64,000 nucleotides of DNA from Phycomyces nitens (GCA_022702545.1 JAHRBC010000001.1:9424001-9488000); one strand, 5' to 3'. Shown: positions 1 through 10,526, counted from the first letter of the stretch. Made by a program: numbers and translations. The notes: a model not told the origin generated them from the sequence alone.

Positions 1-1364
1 GCATCTGCAACAGTGTCTACGTCCCATGGTACGTCCTCTTCCAATGGTGTAACCACCGGTCCAGGTCGTAGTTCCGTAGATCCGCCAAAAACAGTCTCGA
101 GGTGGTCGATCATGTTATTTGCGGCTGCAAGTGGTCCTTCAGTGGAGGCGAGAGAAATCGGGGAACATTGCTTCATCTTCATTCTCTTGATCGCGCTCAA
201 CATCTCGGTTGGATCCTTTCGGATCTTGTCACAGAAATCGTACCAGGATTGTCGTCGTGCCGCCCGAACTGCTGTCCGCAGATCTTTGCATGCTGCTACA
301 TATGCAGCATGGGCTCTAATGCGTTCAATGTCATTGCCTACTCGACGTCGCCAACGATAACGTTCTTGACGAAGATCAGCTAAATGTTGTAGTTCGTCTG
401 TCCAAAAACTCTTCCAAGCTTTCAGCCGAGGAGATGTACGCCCAACTGAATCATCCAAGGCTTTATAGATTGTCTCATTGAGATGCTCAGCAAAGTCTTC
501 TAATACAACAGGGCACGACGGGGGGTTGTCCTCCAGGGTTTGTTGGATCTCTCTTTGAAGTGTACCTGAATCCACTTCAAAATGTCGTTGATACTTTGTT
601 TTGACCTCTTTGATTGCTAGTCGCTGAAGTTTCCACAATCGACAGACAGAATTTGCTGTCGGGAGCTGTGATATGTACACAGGCTGAAAGGATAGCTCAC
701 AAAGGTAGTGGTCAGAGTCCAGGGATAGCTCGTCATGGATCACCATCTGCGGGTCAAAGAACTGGCCTTCTCTTGACAAGAAGAAGTCAATGATGCTTTG
801 GTGGACGGCGCCAGTCGCATAGACTCGCTCGTACGTTGGGATGCCAAAGGCCAACCGCGAATTCCACAATGTTAAATCCTGACTGCTGATCCAGTCGTTC
901 ATGATTTCACTTCGTGGTCCTCCTCGAGTGTCGCCAGCTGTTGCGCTCATTTGAGCATTAAAGTCGCCGCAGACAATCGTAAAATCATCGACAGGAATCA
1001 ATGCCAGCCGTTCTTCGACCTCTTGTTGAGACAATCGCGGTGGGAAGTATACACAATGTATAGTATAGGGATCAATCCTACATGAGACAATATGGGGGTT
1101 AATGATTGCGAGGGGGTGTACGTGATGGGGAAAGTCTGGTCTTATCAGGATCGATATGCCGTCCACTGGCTTTTCCGTTGTCAATTTAGTGGCAAAGTTG
1201 TGTATCTGGATCCAAGGGCACTGAAGAGCATAATTGCTCTCAGGCAGGAAAGTCTCTGTAACAAAGAGAATGTCAATATCATTCGTCTCACAAGCATCTA
1301 TCACATTCACCAATTTGGGCAGCAGACCGTTGGCGTTAAATACACCGATCTTTAGTCTATTCAT
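1..1364 (-). CDS. LINE ORF2, partial: endonuclease and start of reverse transcriptase
   Basis: The start codon at 1364-1362 lies inside the end of ORF1, overlapping it by 8 nt (ATGAATAG). The protein begins with the NANGL motif of apurinic-type endonucleases and carries the CGDFNA motif near 965-985. I saw no stop codon before the window edge, but I checked only part of the reading frame. By homology to L1 ORF2 it would cut target DNA and prime reverse transcription from the nick. The reverse transcriptase catalytic core lies outside the window. Confidence 0.75.
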   Translation of the reverse strand, partial: MNRLKIGVFNANGLLPKLVNVIDACETNDIDILFVTETFLPESNYALQCPWIQIHNFATKLTTEKPVDGISILIRPDFPHHVHPLAIINPHIVSCRIDPYTIHCVYFPPRLSQQEVEERLALIPVDDFTIVCGDFNAQMSATAGDTRGGPRSEIMNDWISSQDLTLWNSRLAFGIPTYERVYATGAVHQSIIDFFLSREGQFFDPQMVIHDELSLDSDHYLCELSFQPVYISQLPTANSVCRLWKLQRLAIKEVKTKYQRHFEVDSGTLQREIQQTLEDNPPSCPVVLEDFAEHLNETIYKALDDSVGRTSPRLKAWKSFWTDELQHLADLRQERYRWRRRVGNDIERIRAHAAYVAACKDLRTAVRAARRQSWYDFCDKIRKDPTEMLSAIKRMKMKQCSPISLASTEGPLAAANNMIDHLETVFGGSTELRPGPVVTPLEEDVPWDVDTVAD

Positions 1365-1586
1365 GTTGTGTGGTGGTTGGCGTGTCTTCGGTTTCTACAC
1401 CGTCCATTTCTTCATCAAAGATGAGCGGATTGGCAGTTTGGGTGTTGGGGTTGGGGTTGCCAGTCTTACGACCCTCAAGGTAGTCATCTACGGCTGACTG
1501 GGAGATCTGGATGGTAGAGGCAGGGGAGGAGAAGTGACGAATCACACTGTGGCCCTGGTGGGTTGGCATGTGGAGGCATGCTCTAA
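1357..1586 (-). CDS. LINE ORF1, C-terminal fragment
   Basis: This is the last 76 codons of the LINE ORF1 protein, almost identical to the tail of the L1 ORF1 at 10297-10526. It includes the stretch around THQGHSVIRHFSS and an acidic end. The N-terminal part, including the RRM-like region seen in L1, is missing because the copy is cut at the E1 junction. ORF1 proteins of non-LTR retrotransposons bind the element RNA. This remnant is unlikely to be functional. Confidence 0.7.
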
Positions 1587-1924
1587 CACTGGAAAAAGTA
1601 TACGATTTTATGGTGGAGAAATATCTGTAGTATTAAAGTACCATCATCGATTTATTGTTATTTCAATCTATATTTCTCCACCATACAAATATGAATGATA
1701 CTATAGGGAATGACGCCTGGTCTATCAGAGAAATAGGTCTTTAGTTCCGCTTGAAAAACCTTTGATACCCCCCAACTTTTCTGTTATTAAAGAGGTCTAG
1801 TTTATTTTATATTTCGTGTCGAGTAAGCCTATTATTTATTGTATTTTGTGCCATATAAAGCTAATCGCAATATCGCAATTTACAATCTATTCATATCCTT
1901 TACTTTTAACCTCAGTAACTCATC

Positions 1925-2068
1925 TCTTTAGGCTGAAAAGCAAAGGGAAATAGTGTCTTTAGACTGAAAAGCAAAGGGAAATAATGTCTTTAGACTGAAA
2001 AGCAAAGGGAAATAATGTCTTTTAGACTGAAAAGCAAAGGGAAATAATGTCTTTTAGACTGAAAAGCA
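1925..2068. repeat. Subterminal tandem repeat of E1, about 31 bp unit
   Basis: There are about 4.5 direct copies of a 31-32 bp unit with the core GACTGAAAAGCAAAGGGAAA, followed by TAATGTCTTT. It lies about 340 bp inside the left end of E1, downstream of the micro-exon gene. Short subterminal repeats of this sort are the binding sites for the accessory protein TnpA in plant En/Spm. Whether the E1 accessory protein binds here is inference. Confidence 0.8.
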
Positions 2069-2392
2069 CCATATCATACGTTTACATACAAGCCTCATTT
2101 GTTGATTTTTAAAAAATAAATTGTTTTTTATTTATTTTTTATTTATTTAATATATATATTTCTAGATGAATGCTCTAATCATATAATAATAATATATATG
2201 CTATTTCTAGAGTATTGTTTGATATTTTGCATCTAGCAAGACCAACAAGTTCCTACCTGATAGATATTGGGTACTGTCTTGGAGAAGAATGGTGCTATTT
2301 AATAGTAATAGGAGCAAAGATTAATTAAATAATCGTAATGGATCAAATTATTTGCTGTTGTACTTACAATGTTGATATCGTGAGTAGATGGA

Positions 2393-2960
2393 CTACTTGA
2401 TAGATTCATGAGAATATCTCAGCATATTAGCTGTCAGTTGAGATTGTCTAAGAATTGTAAAGTTATTAGTATTCTAGATATTCATATATACTATATTATC
2501 AGCGGTTTTCTTACCTGTGTGATTGTTTGTTCAGGCATGCGGATGAGATTCTTAATATATCTAATAGAGAATAGAACATAGTTATATATGTATAAGTAAA
2601 GAGATATATATAATTTGTAATAATATAATAGCTTACCATGATGTTTGATTACAAGATTGAGTGACATGCAAAGCTGTGATGACTGGAAGCATCAAGTCAT
2701 TAGTAAAGAGAAGCTTTGAGCAAATATTATTTTATGTTATTAAACCATGTAAAATGACCAAAGAGAAGAAGCTTGTTGATGATCTGTAAAGATAATGGCA
2801 AAATTATTAAGTAATTACATAAAATAATAAGAATAAAATAATTACCAGTATGTGTATAAGAGCAAGAGGCAAAAGAGAAAGAACAAAAAATAATTTGAGT
2901 TCCAAGGTGGTTTACCCCTAAAAAAAGTGCGGTCTCTAAAATCAATAATCCCAAAAACAT
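2393..2960 (-). CDS. E1 third gene: micro-exon protein with hydrophobic N-terminus, 99 aa predicted
   Basis: I do not recognise this protein. Five exons fit consensus splice sites and keep one reading frame: 2960-2846, 2783-2746, 2682-2637, 2560-2515 and 2447-2393. The first exon encodes a hydrophobic start (MFLGLLILETALFLG) resembling a signal peptide or anchor. A second hydrophobic stretch with two cysteines follows. The protein ends HESIK-stop. The gene is divergent from the accessory gene at 3175, with about 214 bp between the two starts. Exon order and phases (1, 0, 1) parallel those of the third genes of E2, E3 and E5. A secreted or membrane role is inferred only from the N-terminus. 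Spliced cDNA would settle the model. Confidence 0.5.
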
Positions 2961-3174
2961 AATATAATCGTCATTTTCATTTTACAGTTAGACGCTTTAT
3001 TTAATCAATAAAAGACACTAATTAGTTTTAAGCAAGTCATTGTAAAATATGATTATATATTGTAGAATAAACATCAGTAACAGTTCATTATACTTCTTTA
3101 CTTGTAAGAAACATTATAATATCATAAAGATAAAATATTAATAATTGTCATTTAAACATTTATTCATATAGAAA

Positions 3175-4414
3175 ATGAACAACTTTGACATCTCCAAAAT
3201 CTCTACCAGTAGTCCTATCTATGTATCTATTATGCGTAGTGCTATGGCTAATGTCCAGAACAGTGAACTTACCACTGCATCTACTTCGGCCACTGTAACA
3301 GCAGAAGAGACATCCAATTACCAGGATGATAATGAAATCTGTAGCTTGCTAAACTCGGCAAATATCAAGATGGATTCTCTTGAAAATCAAAACAAGACAA
3401 TTGCAAGTGAAGTGGGTGATTGCAAGACGTCAATTTCGCAGCTTGAGAAGGTCATTGATAGACTTGTCACTGGCCAAATCAGCATCAAGGATATTTTGTC
3501 TGGTGGAAATACTCCTGCAAGAACGATTGCAGTGGCCAGTTTGGTACCTCGGGGTGAGGAACCCTATGTTGTTGGAAAGAGATATCCAAAGATCTCAGTA
3601 AGTCTTGACTAGACATAAAATCAATAAGAAGAGTATCTAAAACCAATTTATAGAAATTAATCAATGGCTATGTCAAGTACCCAAACTTCACCAGTGACAA
3701 CCCTGTCAAGATAATGGAGAATGATGCCAAGCAAGGGTGGTCCTTGACTAGCTACTACAACAGTAGCTATAACAATGCACTGGCCATAAGGCTGATCACC
3801 TACTTGGGAAGACAAGAGGCAGGAAAGGCGATCCCTTTGAATGATCTTGTCAAAATGGTAAAAAACCATTTTGTCAACCAGGTGCGCCAGCGCCAGCGAA
3901 CCCCAGAGGCTGCAGACAGAAAAAGACTTGCATGCAGAAGACGACAGCGAACTGTTACGGTAAGTTTATATTTTAATCAATATAAAACTGTTATTTTCTT
4001 ACACACTTAATATACAGATTCTTCGTCGCCGAATCAAGGCATACAACAAGTACAGAGACCAGATTGACAGAGAGATGGGCAGAAAAAATTGCGACCATGC
4101 CCTCCAAAAGGAACCCATGTCTGAAGATGAGACTGATGGAGAAGATAAGGTAAAGACCTTTCGCCCTAGCTGGAGAAGTGATGAGGTAATTATTTTAGCA
4201 TAGTTTTTCATATTAAAATTCTATATCTTTTATTGATACACCTTATTATATTCAATAGCTCCAGACTTTTATAGATCTTGTTGATGATTTTGCTTCCCAG
4301 TCACTAAAGAAAAAGGGAAGCTCCATTTTGAAACGCGTCCGAGTAGTTCGTCAAAAGGATGTACCAAAGGATTTAGCAGTCCCATTGGCCGCGTGGACAA
4401 TAAATAATGAATAA
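3175..4414 (+). CDS. E1 accessory protein, 350 aa, four exons
   Basis: Exons are 3175-3597, 3654-3959, 4018-4185 and 4259-4414. All introns are phase 0 with GTAAGT- or GTAATT-type donors, and the frame is open to TAA. Exon 1 encodes a polar, coiled-coil-like region. Exon 2 (306 nt, 102 aa) is the conserved core, with a GWS motif, an NNALAIRLITYL helix and a basic tail. Exon 3 ends with the family signature PSWRSDE after an acidic MSEDETDGED stretch. Its stop lies 85 bp from the convergent transposase stop. By position it is the counterpart of plant TnpA, the DNA-binding partner of the transposase. That role is inference; the family is unknown to me. Confidence 0.8.
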
Positions 4415-4499
4415 ACTATCTATTTTATGTTTTATATTTTTTGGCTATCTTTTGCTGCAGATACTTTTGTGAGATAAGGATAGGTAAAGATATTTATTT

Positions 4500-7400
4500 T
4501 TAAGCATATATTTTTCTAAGAACAGGAGCAACAATCATCTTAACATTTCCTGTCTCAGTTGTATGCTCACCAATGGCAACTGACAGCAAGATTCGGTGCA
4601 CTGGCAAGATATTTTGATAATCCCCTCGGGCAAAGGCAAACTCATTCAACTCTATCCCTTCATCACTTCTTGTGTTCAGACCAGATGACCTATACCATTT
4701 GACATAAGCAAAGGTATGATTGTCAGGTTGAAGAGTCTGGGGATTCACAAGCGAGTTGACAAACAAATACTGAATCTGACCAGTAAAGGCACTTATACCA
4801 CGGTCATTGTTCTCTTGGAAGATTGCCTGTATATATGACCCGCAGCGAACTGCACCATTGCTCCCTTTGTATATCTGGCCAAGCAAGTTGATCGATGGGA
4901 ACTTCTGGATCATATTGTTGACAAAGACATTGCCGAACGAAGCTTGCTGGTAACTGCGAAGAGAATCATCGTCATAGGAGTCTCTGTAGAACTCAAGAAG
5001 ATGCTCATACTCTTCTTCTACCATTCGTTCATATTGCCCTAGGGAAAGTGGGAAGGCGGACGAAGGAAGAGGTTCATTGCCTTTGATGTTGACAGTACTG
5101 AACTGCGCGGAATCAAGAAAGACTTTTAGGTCAAACCTAGGAGAAGCAACTTGGAAATATGGGGCGGTGGTGACAGTGGTGGTTGCAGTGGACGCATAGA
5201 CAATTGGAGCAGGAGGAGGAGTAAACTCGACGAGTTCAGAAAGCAATGCAATATATGATGCATTTCCAATTACGGCCATCATTCTACAAGCAATATCAAC
5301 CTTGCAAGAGTCCTCAAGATATTTTCGCATGAACGTGGCCTCAAAGCCGTCTCTCTTGTTCGTTGTGTAGTTCTTCAGTACACCATTGTACCTCTCGAAG
5401 CTGAAAAGCCAATAGCCGTATACTGGCCCAAAGTTGACGATCGTCTCATGAAGATGCAGATGTAGATGCATGTTAGGTGAGATAAAATCTGCACCATACA
5501 AGTTCTGACATCCTTGTCCAAACAACTCCAAACAGAAATGGGCTTCGGCTAACTCGTCTTCTGATATGCTGGGCTTGGACAAGTATTGGCAGGCGTTGAC
5601 GAAGCACATCCAATTGTCAAGATTGTTCCTTGGCAACCGGTCTTTCAAGAGGACAGGCGAGTATACCAGGCACCAGGACTTCGATTCGTCGGCCTTCATG
5701 AACAGGAAGTCCTTGCCAATCTTCTTCTTGAGGGTGCTCATATCTGGGGGAAGGACCATATTGTCAGCCTCTTGTTGCATATCGGCCAAGTCTCTGTTGG
5801 TGATCAGACCAGCTGATCTCCACTTCTCCATCACTCGCTTCGAGGTTCCCAAGAAGAGGTTATGCATCGGGTCAATGATGGTGCACTCGACTACATTAAA
5901 GTACTCAAGATTGTGGAGTTCCGACCAGCGGACTCCATTCTCCTTTTCCATCCTCTTTTGGTCTGCCTCACTCAATGCACGCTTCCAGGCCAGGGCATCA
6001 CGACGATTATCTGCTTCGGTTCGAGGCACCCACTCGGAAAAGACAAAACCAGAATAATCAACACCGCCATTCCCTGGGAGATGGGAGAACTGGCGATTGC
6101 ACTTGTGGCAGGCATTGGTGCTCATGTGGGACGTGAATCCGCATGTCTTGCGAGCAGCAGGAATGTCGCAGGCAACAAGGAAAAGAGCAGCACGGACAAG
6201 AGCACCAGAAGGACAGCGCACAGTAGGGATCACCACACCCACATACAAGGATTGGAGCTCGGCAACAAGAGGACGGAGGTAGTGATCGATCTCACTGGTC
6301 TTGGCTTCTTTTGGGCCAGGCATGAGGCCAACAAAAATGGTGTTCTCCTTCTTGTATCGTTCGTCTCGTGGCAAGTTGTTTATGGACATGTAGATTGCCC
6401 CACAAGAGTAAGTAACCCCATCAAAAGGTTGAAACCAATCGATGTTTAGAGTCAACATGATTGATCGTTCATGAGCCACGAATTGCTGACCATTGCTGTC
6501 TTCCAGATTGCTCCACTTGGCACCATCATAGACATCAAACATCATGCCTGCAACTTGCTGTCTATGTCTCCAGTGATTGATACTGCTTTCGAATCCAGGG
6601 TGACAGAAGAGAACGGACAAGGCAGAAATCAAGGAGTTGTACATATACACCTTCTTTGGCAGTGCTACGTTTCTCGAAGGCTTGAAGAGATCGGTGCCAC
6701 ATATACCGCCAGAAAGTCTTCTGAAGTTGCAGCACTGGGGAACACCGTCAAACTCCATGTATGTCTTGTGGCACTCGCCACACACCACGTAGCACTGGAC
6801 ACCTTTGCAGACTTGGTTGAATCCTGTCATGGAGGAAAGACCACTCAAACTCAATGGCAGACGGAATGATTCGCCAAAGTGCGCCAAAACCTCATTGAGG
6901 AACTTGATCAAAATTGCTCCTCCAGAGTTTACAACATATTTTGATATAAAAAAGGTGGCAAAGGCAGCAATGAAAGCATGGGTGTTATCCGCTGGCATGT
7001 TGGAGGATGAGAATTGTTCTATTTGGGTTTTGTATATTAATATATGATATCTATGTTTTTCTTGTACTTTTACTAACCTTCAAATTCTTCAGCTTCATAT
7101 TCAGAGCCTTCCATTGTATCAAGCTCAATGATATCCTCATCTTCATTTTCAGCTATAAACAAAAATTGGTAACAGACACAGGTAAGTTTTCCATTGTTTT
7201 TTTTGGAGCAAAAAAGTAAATATTCAAGTGGCTGCAATTTATTATGCAATTTGAATAAAATTTTATACTTACATTCAACATGAGCATCAACATCATGGAC
7301 CTCGGCATCAATCTCCATGTTATTGTCATTCTCCATCTGAATTGCTTCAGCTGACAATGCTATATTTTTTAAAATGTTTAATTACACTTTGAAATGTGAA

Positions 7401-7568
7401 CAAATTATATATATATTACTTACAAGAAGCTGTCTGCATAAAATGTCTGACAAGATCGTTATCAGCATGTCTTCGTGCTGTTTGGGCAGATACTGCTACA
7501 AATCCTTGGACATCGAGAGAGCAGACTGAGCACTGGCATTGAACTTCGTTATTGAAAGTGTTGTACAT
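4500..7568 (-). CDS. E1 tnp2-like CACTA transposase, 941 aa, intact
   Basis: The exons are 7568-7424, 7359-7273, 7152-7078 and 7018-4500. Every junction keeps phase 1 and no stop interrupts the frame. Exon 1 encodes a Cys-rich module (CQCSVC, then RRH) that looks zinc-binding. Exons 2-3 are strongly acidic. Exon 4 is the tnp2 catalytic region: NIDWFQPFDG (Asp about 296), GLMPGPKEAK, GFTSHMSTNACHKC, IDPMHNLFLG (Asp about 485), and GPVYGYWLFSFERYNG (Glu about 644). I propose these three as the DDE triad; E4 has identical spacing of 189 and 159 residues. It would cut and join the element ends in the nucleus. Intact, so E1 may be autonomous. Confidence 0.9.
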
Positions 7569-8217
7569 ATTGTTTAAAGAGGTTATAGGATTGATATAAA
7601 GAAAAGTGGTTCAGGAACATAGTTTATTTTGCTTGTTTTATAGTTCAGGAACCATTTACATTACGTACATGCCGTTATTATAAATATTAACAAATTCACT
7701 TAATGATTGTATTTGGAAATTGACATTATTTCATTTTAAATATATGACTATATACCAAGTAGTTGTTTTGTATATACATCTTTTAATAATATGATATCAT
7801 GTCTATTTCTCCAACTCTTCATTAACCAAAGTACATCGTCATTAAAATATACTTTAACTAAATATATATTTCAAGTAGTCTCAGCTGCGCACTCTTGCCC
7901 ATATTTGATAATTTATTTTCAACATCCCCAAGAATATTAATTTCGCGACCTTCAAAAGACAGAGAAAATATCGTAGTTGAATAATCAACAAAAATAAAGA
8001 CATATTCTAATGTCCATCCAATAGAACTACCAAATATTCTTAACGCCGTCTAAAGTGAGCAATCAAGAAAAGGGCTAATCCAAGACCTATACTCCCCTCG
8101 TTTCAATTGATGTATTCAGAGTTGAAATCGGGTATTTTTTGCAGTGTAATAAGTGCATAACAATCAAATTAATCTAATAATCCCAGAAAATAGAAAGTAA
8201 CAATGCAGATTACTTAC

Positions 8218-8717
8218 AGGAAACTCCAGACCAACGAGCAAGTCTGCCACAGGAAGATCCATTCCCACAGCTTCCCAGTCTCTCCAGGACAACTGCAATC
8301 TGGAGCCTGACATCAGTTTGCCTCGACTTGCTGGTTAACTGGTAAAGGGGATGATCCCTGATCATCTCGTAAAGCTTTTTGAATGAGCCTCTGCTCATTC
8401 GAACTTCTTCCAGGAACCCCTTGTCATCAACCTTCTCCAAGAAGTCAAGCTTTTTGTGCTTTGTCACAAGCTTAAGCACTGTGTTCTGCCCCTTGTAGAG
8501 GTATTTTTTGGACTTGATGGGCTCTTGAGAGCTTCCACCCAACTCGTACTCAAGACACTGTCCATAAGCATTAAGGGTTGTCTCGACAATGTCGATGTCT
8601 TTGCCAGTGTAAATTCCTGCCATTTCCACAATAAGGCCTTCAACTGTTTCATTTGTAAAGCAGCGTCCATCCTCCAAATTCTTGATAGATTGTTGCCTTG
8701 CAGAGTATCTAGGCATG
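8218..8717 (-). CDS. Harbinger (PIF/HARBI1-like) transposase, N-terminal exon only
   Basis: The exon starts at Met 8717 (MPRYSARQQ) and ends at a clear GTAAGT donor at 8217. The C-terminal part carries RMSRGSFKKLYEMIRDHPLY and ERLGSCGNGSSCGRLARWSG. These match the N-terminal helical region of PIF/Harbinger nucleases just before the DDE domain. The rest of the gene is absent: the intron runs only about 70 bp and then meets the E1 end at 8146. An upstream in-frame Met at 8752 is possible, but the MPRYS start fits the family better. Non-functional as it stands. Confidence 0.75.
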
Positions 8718-8851
8718 TTGAAAGTAGTAATAGAAGAAGCAAAGTAAAGCATGTAATTATTTTATAAAATATTTATCTCTTTGCTGGTATTATCTTATTT
8801 GGTGGCATGGATCATTTATTATTTAAATCGACGCACCTATCAGAGAAAATT

Positions 8852-8930
8852 AGTCAATTTTTGGTCATTTCTAAAAATTTGGTCTTTCAAATTCAAGGAC
8901 CAAATTTTTAGAATGGACTAAAAGTTGACC
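8852..8930. repeat. Hairpin-forming inverted repeat
   Basis: Two arms of about 33 bp (8852-8884 and 8898-8930) face each other around a 13 bp loop. The inner 16 bp (TTCTAAAAATTTGGTC against its complement) pair perfectly, and the outer part has a few mismatches. It lies upstream of the Harbinger exon and before the L1 5' end. It could be a tiny fold-back element or the terminal repeat of the damaged Harbinger element. Nothing else in 8753-9014 is recognisable. Confidence 0.75.
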
Positions 8931-9098
8931 AAAACTGATTTGCCCAATCAGATTGGATAAAAGTGATTACGTAAATTGATTTTAGTTTTCTACTTTTACG
9001 TCTGAATACCCCTAATATACACGGTTTCACTGCTAAAGAATTTTTCCACGGATAAACCTTTAGCCGACACAAATCACATCCACCCAAAAAACAAATTC

Positions 9099-10526
9099 AT
9101 GCAATCCGAAGATAGCATCACACAAAATACACTGATCGACGCCCATCCACCCATCCAGAACCCCCATCCGCTGTCCAACACCAGCCCGATCACGATACAC
9201 CAAGAACCCGTCCAGTTCTCCGAGGATTTGTCCAATCCTCAAGTTCATTATCCCATCGCGCCTGCCAGCAAAAAGACCGAACTCCCCAGGCACCAGAACA
9301 CACTCCGCGTCCCCGCAAAGCAAGCTTTGAAAACCATCGAAGCTCACAAGTTCAAAGCAGGCACTAAAAAGCCAACAACTCGTGCAGCCACTGAAGTGCT
9401 AAAGAACATCCGCGAGAACAAGGACACTACCATGTCTGAAATCCCCACTGCCCAGGTCGAATACTCCGAGCCCATGGCCACATGTGTCGACACAGACATA
9501 GAGCTCCTCCCTACCCAGGTCGATGAAGTCGAGCCCAGGGTCACCTACGCCACCACCATGGTTGCTCAGGCTACCATCCCCCCTACCACCCACGCCATTG
9601 ATATGGCAAGATTCGCAGCACTGGAGGCAGCTTACGAGCTCGTCAAGTCCCAGCTGATCTCCTCCAAGGACACTATCAAGAGCCTTGGAGAACAGAACGA
9701 GCTGTTGAAGACTCAGGTTGAGAGTCTGCTCAACCTTGGGGTGAGCAGAAAAACCGAGGACCGATCTTTGATGTCCTCGAAGCATGCCCCTAAGAACGGA
9801 GCCACCACCCACCCCACCACCATCGCCAGCAAGCCCAGCCCCAGCAAGCCCAGCAACACCAGCAACACCACCCCCACCTACGCCAGCCAGGCCAAGAAGG
9901 CTGTAGTGGCCAAGCAGGCCAAGCAAAAGGCCAACATCCGCCGAGTCCAGGCACAGAGGCTGTTGCAGCCATCGACTGGGCCATCCCAGTACGACTTCGT
10001 GTATCTGCCCGCGCACAGATACATCAAGTTCAAAGAGATGCGCCAGATCCTGCACTTGTTCAAGATCCCCACTTCCAGAATTCTGGATATCCAGTTCCCG
10101 GCCCGAGGAATCGTGGCTCTACTGATCCACGGCGAGTTCAAGGAGGAACTTGTCCAGATGCTGGCGAAGGCCAAGGTCTTCCCAGTTGAGGATTTCTCGC
10201 CCGTCGCTGCCATGGTGATTGCCGACCCCAAGCTGCAGGACATGCAGACTGATGCCAAGGCTGTAATGGCCAAAGAACTCTTCGAGGCTCGCCTGGTTAG
10301 AGCATGCCTCCACATGCCAACCCACCAGGGCCACAGCGTGATTCGTCACTTCTCCTCCCCTGCCTCCACCATCCAGATCTCCCAGTCAGCCGTAGATGAC
10401 TACCTTGAGGGTCGTAAGACTGGCAACCCCAACCCCAACACCCAAACCACCAATCCGCTCGTCTTTGATGAAGAAATGGACGGTGTAGAAACCGAAGACA
10501 CGCCAACCACCACACAACATGAATAG
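9099..10526 (+). CDS. L1 ORF1 protein, 475 aa
   Basis: This open reading frame is uninterrupted. The N-terminal half is Pro/Thr-rich with a coiled-coil-like section around residues 160-210. The C-terminal half holds a compact RRM-like region (about 300-400: YDFVYLPAHRYIKFKEMRQI, then RILDIQFPARGIVALLIHGE) that also occurs in L2 ORF1. ORF1 proteins of LINEs coat the element RNA and help form the RNP. I see no CCHC zinc knuckle. The start ATG is the first after a short leader. Its stop overlaps the ORF2 start by 8 nt (ATGAATAG), so ORF2 is probably translated by termination-reinitiation. Confidence 0.85.
   Translation: MQSEDSITQNTLIDAHPPIQNPHPLSNTSPITIHQEPVQFSEDLSNPQVHYPIAPASKKTELPRHQNTLRVPAKQALKTIEAHKFKAGTKKPTTRAATEVLKNIRENKDTTMSEIPTAQVEYSEPMATCVDTDIELLPTQVDEVEPRVTYATTMVAQATIPPTTHAIDMARFAALEAAYELVKSQLISSKDTIKSLGEQNELLKTQVESLLNLGVSRKTEDRSLMSSKHAPKNGATTHPTTIASKPSPSKPSNTSNTTPTYASQAKKAVVAKQAKQKANIRRVQAQRLLQPSTGPSQYDFVYLPAHRYIKFKEMRQILHLFKIPTSRILDIQFPARGIVALLIHGEFKEELVQMLAKAKVFPVEDFSPVAAMVIADPKLQDMQTDAKAVMAKELFEARLVRACLHMPTHQGHSVIRHFSSPASTIQISQSAVDDYLEGRKTGNPNPNTQTTNPLVFDEEMDGVETEDTPTTTQHE

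Larger units (their letters stand above)
1..1586 (-). mobile_element. LINE fragment L1a, internal portion
   Basis: This is a near-identical minus-strand copy of part of the L1 element found further right. It matches the end of ORF1 and the first part of ORF2, up to roughly position 23190 of L1. It runs off the left edge of the window. On the right it stops abruptly inside ORF1 (sequence CTCTAA at 1581-1586), where the terminus of DNA transposon E1 begins. The missing 5' part of ORF1 is not found on the far side of E1. Confidence 0.85.
1587..8146 (-). mobile_element. E1: CACTA-type DNA transposon, complete
   Basis: E1 is 6560 bp. Its left end reads CACTGGAAAAAGTATACGAT. The inverted right end reads CACTGCAAAAAATACCCGAT, matching in about 16 of 20 positions. 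TAA is present immediately outside both ends (1584-1586 and 8147-8149). It carries a transposase gene (-), a convergent accessory gene (+) and a divergent micro-exon gene (-). The flanks do not belong to one interrupted sequence: LINE on the left, Harbinger intron on the right. The 578 bp leader 7569-8146 between the transposase start and the right end holds no gene I can recognise. Confidence 0.9.

Noticed and set aside
5566..6449. Several plus-strand ORFs of 130-195 aa opposite the E1 transposase
   Set aside because: They mirror the conserved minus-strand transposase frame and change with it in other copies.
9399..10055. 218 aa ORF antisense to L1 ORF1
   Set aside because: It is a composition shadow of the Pro/Ser/Thr-rich ORF1; no homology and no start context.
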